Below, one piece after another: positions 4,501-5,868 of a stretch of DNA of 5,868 bases. The notes below the pieces were generated by a model. The model ran no database searches, had not been told where the DNA came from, and saw nothing but the letters and a program-made list of their open reading frames with translations. This stretch comes from Bryobacteraceae bacterium (lineage in GTDB: Bacteria; Acidobacteriota; Terriglobia; Bryobacterales; Bryobacteraceae), in NCBI GenBank assembly GCA_947456995.1, contig CANGVB010000263.1, forward strand, positions 1 through 5,868. Reading direction: 5' to 3'. The stretch's first letter is position 1. The number at the start of each line of letters is the position of its first letter. Both the position numbers and the translations under genes were made by a program.

Positions 4501-5868
4501 CTACTGACCGACCACAATGCTCAGATTCTGAGCATTGGATACACCGTCTACTGTCAGAGTAATTGCCTGGTCGCCAGGCGGTACGAAGGGCACCACCACA
4601 TTAAATTGGTAAAGCCCGATGGTGGCTCCTACGACCCCGGCAAAAGTCACCTGCGCCACTGCCCCGCCGATGCGGAGTTCATAAGGCAGTGCGAGTGCCG
4701 ACCCTTGCGCTGCAACAACACCCGCCTGCGTCGGTGGCGATGTAGGCCCACAACCTAACGCATAAATTGCAATCGTGTCGCCCGGCTTGGCGGGTTTGAA
4801 TGCCACCCCTGCAAGCATCCCTTCCCGTCCAATGAAGGTTGTAAAGTCTGGCGTCAATGCCACAACATATTGCTTGCCATCGATCAAAAACTGAGGCACC
4901 GTCTGCAATGTCGGCGACAGGCGCGCCCGCGGCACCATCACGGTATTCGAGGTGCCTAGTGGTGTCTTCACCACCAGCGCCACCGGCCCGGTCGCGGTGT
5001 CCTCAGGCGTATTGATGTTGATCTGATTCGGGCTCACGTAATAGATGAATGCCGGTTTTCCATTTACCGTCACGCTGATGCCATCAAGTGAAGTTGGCGC
5101 GTTCACGCCGCTGAAATCGCTACCAGTCCAGAGCCGCGAAATCGTCGAAAAATTCTGGCCATACACCTCGACATAGGTGTTTGAAGAAAAGCCAGCCTTG
5201 CCGCCGAACGAAGTCAATACCGGGTTCTCGGTCCTCACTTGCGGCACCGGCGGGGGGCTCACCTTTCGGATCTTGTCGTTGCGCGTATCGGCGATGTAGA
5301 GGTTGCCGTTGGCATCGGTCGTCATGCCGGAAGGGAAGTTGAAGCGGGCTTGCAATGCTGGCCCACCATCACCCGTCACTCCCGCCAGTCCATTTCCGGC
5401 GTAGGTGGTAATAATCCCATTTGGTGCCACCTTGCGGATCTTTACGTCTTCCGCATCCGCAATGTAGATGTTGCCGTTTGCATCGAGAGCGACTCCGCTC
5501 ACAGATTTCAACTGAGCCGCAACTGCTGGCCCGCCATCTCCTGAATACGCTGAGACCCCGGTGCCCGCAACAGTTGAAACCATTCCATTGGTTGCAATCC
5601 TCCGTACGCGCTTATAGCCATTGAGCCGGCCGTCCCCATCATCGCCAACGTAGATTGTGCCGTCGCGGGCAACTGCCATCCAATAGGCGTAGATGTCGGT
5701 TGCTGTAGCCAATCCGCCGTCGCCGGAAGCACTGACACGGCCTGTTCCTCCCACCGTTGTGATCACTCCCGCCGGGTTGATTCTGCGAATCCGGAAGTTG
5801 TTGAAGTCAACAAAGATCAGATTGCCGTTGCCATCAAAGGCAATGCTTGCGGGGCCATTCAGACGCGC
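4501..5868 (-). CDS. NHL-repeat beta-propeller protein with C-terminal TIGR03437-like domain (5' end outside window)
   Basis: The frame is open from the right edge to the TAG at 4501-4503, giving 455 visible residues; the GTG at 5764-5766 is internal, not a start. Residues 1-203 hold four NHL-type units, each with 'DgnGNlyiaD....kIRkv...G.ittvaGtG' and, in the first three, 'GDGG'; such units form propeller blades that usually bind proteins or ligands outside the cytoplasm. A linker PPPVPQVRTENP follows. From about residue 217 to the end is a domain with VYGQNFS, VTVNGKPAFIYYVSPNQINI, DTIAIYALGCGPTSP and QFNVVVPFVPPGDQAITLTV. This matches the TIGR03437 domain typical of Solibacter-type Acidobacteriota, which is usually C-terminal in large secreted proteins and of unknown role. 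More propeller blades and a signal peptide are expected beyond the window. The gene may end its own transcription unit or read through into the small exported gene. Confidence 0.9.
   Translation of the reverse strand, partial: ARLNGPASIAFDGNGNLIFVDFNNFRIRRINPAGVITTVGGTGRVSASGDGGLATATDIYAYWMAVARDGTIYVGDDGDGRLNGYKRVRRIATNGMVSTVAGTGVSAYSGDGGPAVAAQLKSVSGVALDANGNIYIADAEDVKIRKVAPNGIITTYAGNGLAGVTGDGGPALQARFNFPSGMTTDANGNLYIADTRNDKIRKVSPPPVPQVRTENPVLTSFGGKAGFSSNTYVEVYGQNFSTISRLWTGSDFSGVNAPTSLDGISVTVNGKPAFIYYVSPNQININTPEDTATGPVALVVKTPLGTSNTVMVPRARLSPTLQTVPQFLIDGKQYVVALTPDFTTFIGREGMLAGVAFKPAKPGDTIAIYALGCGPTSPPTQAGVVAAQGSALALPYELRIGGAVAQVTFAGVVGATIGLYQFNVVVPFVPPGDQAITLTVDGVSNAQNLSIVVGQ
5260..5868 (-). 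repeat. four tandem NHL-type coding repeats
   Basis: The repeats are visible at DNA level. On the plus strand, GCGATGTAGAGGTTGCCGTT at 5291 recurs as GCAATGTAGATGTTGCCGTT at 5459, exactly 168 bp (56 codons) apart. The next unit toward the 5' end is 186 bp away, because it carries six extra residues (DGDGRLNGYK in place of DAEDVKI-type spacing). The outermost unit is cut by the window edge. The third and fourth units (toward the C-terminus) are the most alike, which suggests recent duplication or homogenisation. Confidence 0.75.

Noticed and set aside
5239..5544. Plus-strand open frames within the NHL repeat region.
   Set aside because: Their repetitive text mirrors the tandem repeats of the minus-strand gene and has no independent coding support.
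5764..5766. GTG as the start of the NHL/TIGR03437 gene.
   Set aside because: The same frame continues without a stop to the window edge and encodes another NHL unit (LNGPASIAFDGNGNLIFVDF), so the gene is truncated by the window.

Overview
The window looks like a chromosomal segment of an Acidobacteriota bacterium, most likely of the Bryobacter/Solibacter group. Two things point there. The large gene at the right edge joins NHL-type beta-propeller repeats to a C-terminal domain that reads like TIGR03437, a family strongly expanded in Solibacter-like genomes. The GntR regulator carries a C-terminal effector half that I associate with acidobacterial regulators. This assignment is from recognition, not from a search. 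No rRNA, tRNA, insertion sequence, CRISPR array or phage gene was seen.

Layout, left to right: the 3' end of a class V aminotransferase-like gene (+, to 157); a phosphoribosyltransferase of the orotate-PRTase type (-, 141-752); an undecaprenyl-phosphate sugar phosphotransferase of the WbaP/polyprenyl glycosylphosphotransferase type (-, 755-2113); a DUF3299 lipoprotein (+, about 2125-2661); a MerC-like four-helix membrane protein (-, 2635-3087); a GntR-family regulator (+, about 3160-3996); a small exported protein with a beta-rich domain and glycine-rich membrane segments (-, 3980-4432); and a large NHL-repeat/TIGR03437 protein (-, 4501 to beyond the right edge). Coding density is very high. 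The longest clearly non-coding stretches are about 70 bp, so no gap of 300 bases exists.

How the genes may work together: the sugar transferase and the phosphoribosyltransferase form a two-gene minus-strand unit with a 2-nt gap, and the ribosome binding site of the second lies inside the first. The MerC-like gene and the GntR gene diverge from a short shared control region, so the regulator is a good candidate to control itself and merC. The DUF3299 gene meets merC tail to tail; a role of DUF3299, MerC and GntR in metal handling is only an inference. The two right-hand minus genes are separated by 68 bp containing a hairpin.

No clearly new multi-gene system was found. The most notable points are that all three convergent gene pairs overlap at their 3' ends, that the start regions of the sugar transferase and DUF3299 genes are nearly superimposed, and that the PRTase lacks the usual orotate-PRTase catalytic loop motif.
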